Origin: Marinosulfonomonas sp.
Lineage (GTDB): Bacteria; Pseudomonadota; Alphaproteobacteria; Rhodobacterales; Rhodobacteraceae
Length of the DNA stretch: 5,678 bases
Direction: 5' to 3'
NCBI GenBank assembly: GCA_002732995.1
Contig: NVTS01000015.1
Coordinates: forward strand, 7,990 to 13,667
In this document: positions 4,600 through 5,678 of the stretch, piece by piece
Layout of the letters: every line of letters begins with the position of its first letter
Position numbering within the stretch: position 1 is the stretch's first letter
The notes under the pieces: model-generated
The model's input: only the letters and a program-made list of their open reading frames with translations
The model's database searches: none
Told to the model about the DNA's origin: nothing
Program-made: the position numbers and the translations under genes

Positions 4600-5654
4600 A
4601 GCCAGTCCTTACATTTGGTGCCAACCGCGTCGGCAATGTTGGTGTGGCCGTCGCGGACCAGCAATTCATCGAGGCCTTTGGTGATTTCAGTGACCAGCGA
4701 CAGCCCTTGATAGATCATTGCCGAATAGAGTTGCACGGCGCAAGCTCCGGCGCAGATTTTGGCGTAGGCCTGTTCGGCCGAGCCGATGCCGCCAACCCCG
4801 ATCAGCGGGATTTTGCCATCGGTCAGAACGCTGAGTTGGGCGAGGATGCGGGTGGATGCCTCGAACAGCGGCGCGCCGGAGAGACCGCCAGCCTGATCGC
4901 GGTGCGGGCTGGTGAGGCCGTCGCGCGACAGGGTGGTATTGGTGGCGATGATCGCGTCAATGCCGGTGTTGGCGGCGGCCTCGGCGATTTCCGCCAGTTC
5001 CTGTTCCGTTAGATCAGGCGCGATTTTCAGGAATACGGGGATCGGGCGGGCAAGGGCGGAACGGGTGTCCATTACGCCGTTCAGCAGGGCCGTTAGCGCT
5101 TCTTTGCCTTGCAGCTCGCGCAGTTTCTCGGTGTTGGGCGAGGACACGTTAACGGTGGCGAAATCCAGATGCGGGGCGCAGTGGGCCAGCACAGTGGCGA
5201 AATCGGCGGCGCGATCTTCGCTGTCTTTGTTGGCACCAAGGTTCAGGCCGATCACAGCGTCTTTCGGGCGGTTTGCCAGCCGCGCGTTGATCGCCTCCAT
5301 GCCGTCGTTGTTAAAGCCGAAGCGGTTGATCACGGCGGCGTCTTCAGTCAGGCGAAACAGGCGGGGTTTCGGGTTGCCGGGTTGGGCGCGCGGGGTGGCG
5401 GCGCCGACCTCTATAAAGCCGAAACCGGCACGCGACAGGGGCGCAAGGGCGGTGGCGTTTTTATCAAATCCAGCCGCAAGGCCAACGGGGTTTGGCAGGG
5501 TTAGCCCCGCGATTGTGGTTTGCAGGCGCGGGGTGGTGAAGGGGCCGGACAGGGGGGCAAACCCGCTGGCAAGTGCCTTGAGCGACAAGGCATGGGCGCG
5601 TTCGGGATCAAGGCGGTGCAGAGCGGCAATACCAAGGCGTTCAAGCAGGTTCAT
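4596..5654 (-). CDS. pyrD: Dihydroorotate dehydrogenase (quinone), class 2
   Basis: This 352-residue enzyme oxidises dihydroorotate to orotate in de novo UMP synthesis, passing electrons through FMN to membrane quinone. The N-terminal helices (about 1-35, including [20 protein letters not shown]) form the membrane-contacting domain that marks class 2. The barrel follows with AAGFDKN (60-66), RFGFNNDG (111-118), GLNLGANK (136-143), the active-site loop NVSSPNT (169-175) in which Ser172 is the expected catalytic base (E. coli Ser175), Lys210 in [13 protein letters not shown] (237-241), GLSGAPL (257-263), and the FMN phosphate loops GVGGI (286-290) and [10 protein letters not shown] (308-317). 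All expected motifs are intact and the length is normal. The ATG at 5654 has AAAGG shortly upstream. The 3' end overlaps arsC by four bases, indicating cotranscription; beyond the ATG the window holds only 24 bases, so its promoter is not visible with confidence. Confidence 0.97.
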   Translation of the reverse strand: MNLLERLGIAALHRLDPERAHALSLKALASGFAPLSGPFTTPRLQTTIAGLTLPNPVGLAAGFDKNATALAPLSRAGFGFIEVGAATPRAQPGNPKPRLFRLTEDAAVINRFGFNNDGMEAINARLANRPKDAVIGLNLGANKDSEDRAADFATVLAHCAPHLDFATVNVSSPNTEKLRELQGKEALTALLNGVMDTRSALARPIPVFLKIAPDLTEQELAEIAEAAANTGIDAIIATNTTLSRDGLTSPHRDQAGGLSGAPLFEASTRILAQLSVLTDGKIPLIGVGGIGSAEQAYAKICAGACAVQLYSAMIYQGLSLVTEITKGLDELLVRDGHTNIADAVGTKCKDWL

Positions 5655-5678
5655 TTCACGCCTTTCGGGATTATGTAT
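5652..5678 (-). CDS. Possible C-terminal end of a gene overlapping pyrD (runs off right edge)
   Basis: In the frame one base ahead of pyrD the minus strand reads eight open codons, YIIPKGVK, and then TGA overlapping the pyrD start as ATGA. This would copy the 4-base overlap seen between pyrD and arsC, and small genes are often found directly upstream of pyrD in this bacterial group. Eight codons are too few to exclude chance; the alternative is that the sequence CATAAT here is a -10 element. Listed as an edge possibility. Confidence 0.22.

Overview
The window looks like chromosomal DNA of a marine alphaproteobacterium, most likely Rhodobacteraceae (Roseobacter group). The grounds are moderately GC-rich genes separated by AT-rich spacers, a Roseobacter-type putative manganese transporter (MntX-like), paired MerR regulators of the acyl-CoA catabolism type, and tightly overlapping housekeeping genes. 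This placement rests on recognising families, not on a search. No RNA gene, insertion sequence, CRISPR array or prophage signal was seen, and coding density is high.

Layout, left to right. (1) Positions 1-52, minus strand: the first 17 codons of a MerR-family regulator that runs off the left edge. (2) Positions 53-257: a 205-base regulatory spacer with four tandem TGACG/CGTCA dyads and a plausible promoter for that regulator. (3) Positions 258-635, minus: a complete 125-residue MerR-family regulator whose N-terminus resembles the truncated one. (4) Positions 699-1853, minus: a polytopic membrane protein of the putative manganese / 10-TM heavy-metal transporter family, with a strong dyad at its promoter. 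(5) Positions 1964-4216, plus: a compact three-gene unit of two hotdog-fold PaaI-type thioesterases and a DinF-type MATE exporter, joined by 4-base and 8-base overlaps. (6) Positions 4261-5654, minus: pyrD (class 2 dihydroorotate dehydrogenase) followed by an ArsC/YfgD-like reductase gene, joined by a 4-base ATGA overlap. The pyrD-arsC unit converges on the MATE gene across a 44-base gap.

How the parts may fit together. The MerR pair most likely controls acyl-CoA or branched-chain amino acid catabolism genes beyond the left edge (a LiuR-like role), using the TGACG dyads as operators. The manganese transporter appears to be separately regulated by a repressor binding the TGCAATT-N13-AATTGCA dyad, plausibly Mur, the manganese-responsive Fur homologue of alphaproteobacteria. 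The thioesterase-thioesterase-MATE unit would hydrolyse acyl-CoAs and export an unidentified compound. pyrD supplies the quinone-linked step of UMP synthesis. The genes are mostly recognisable families; the less ordinary content is in the regulatory spacers and in the pairing of two thioesterases with an exporter.
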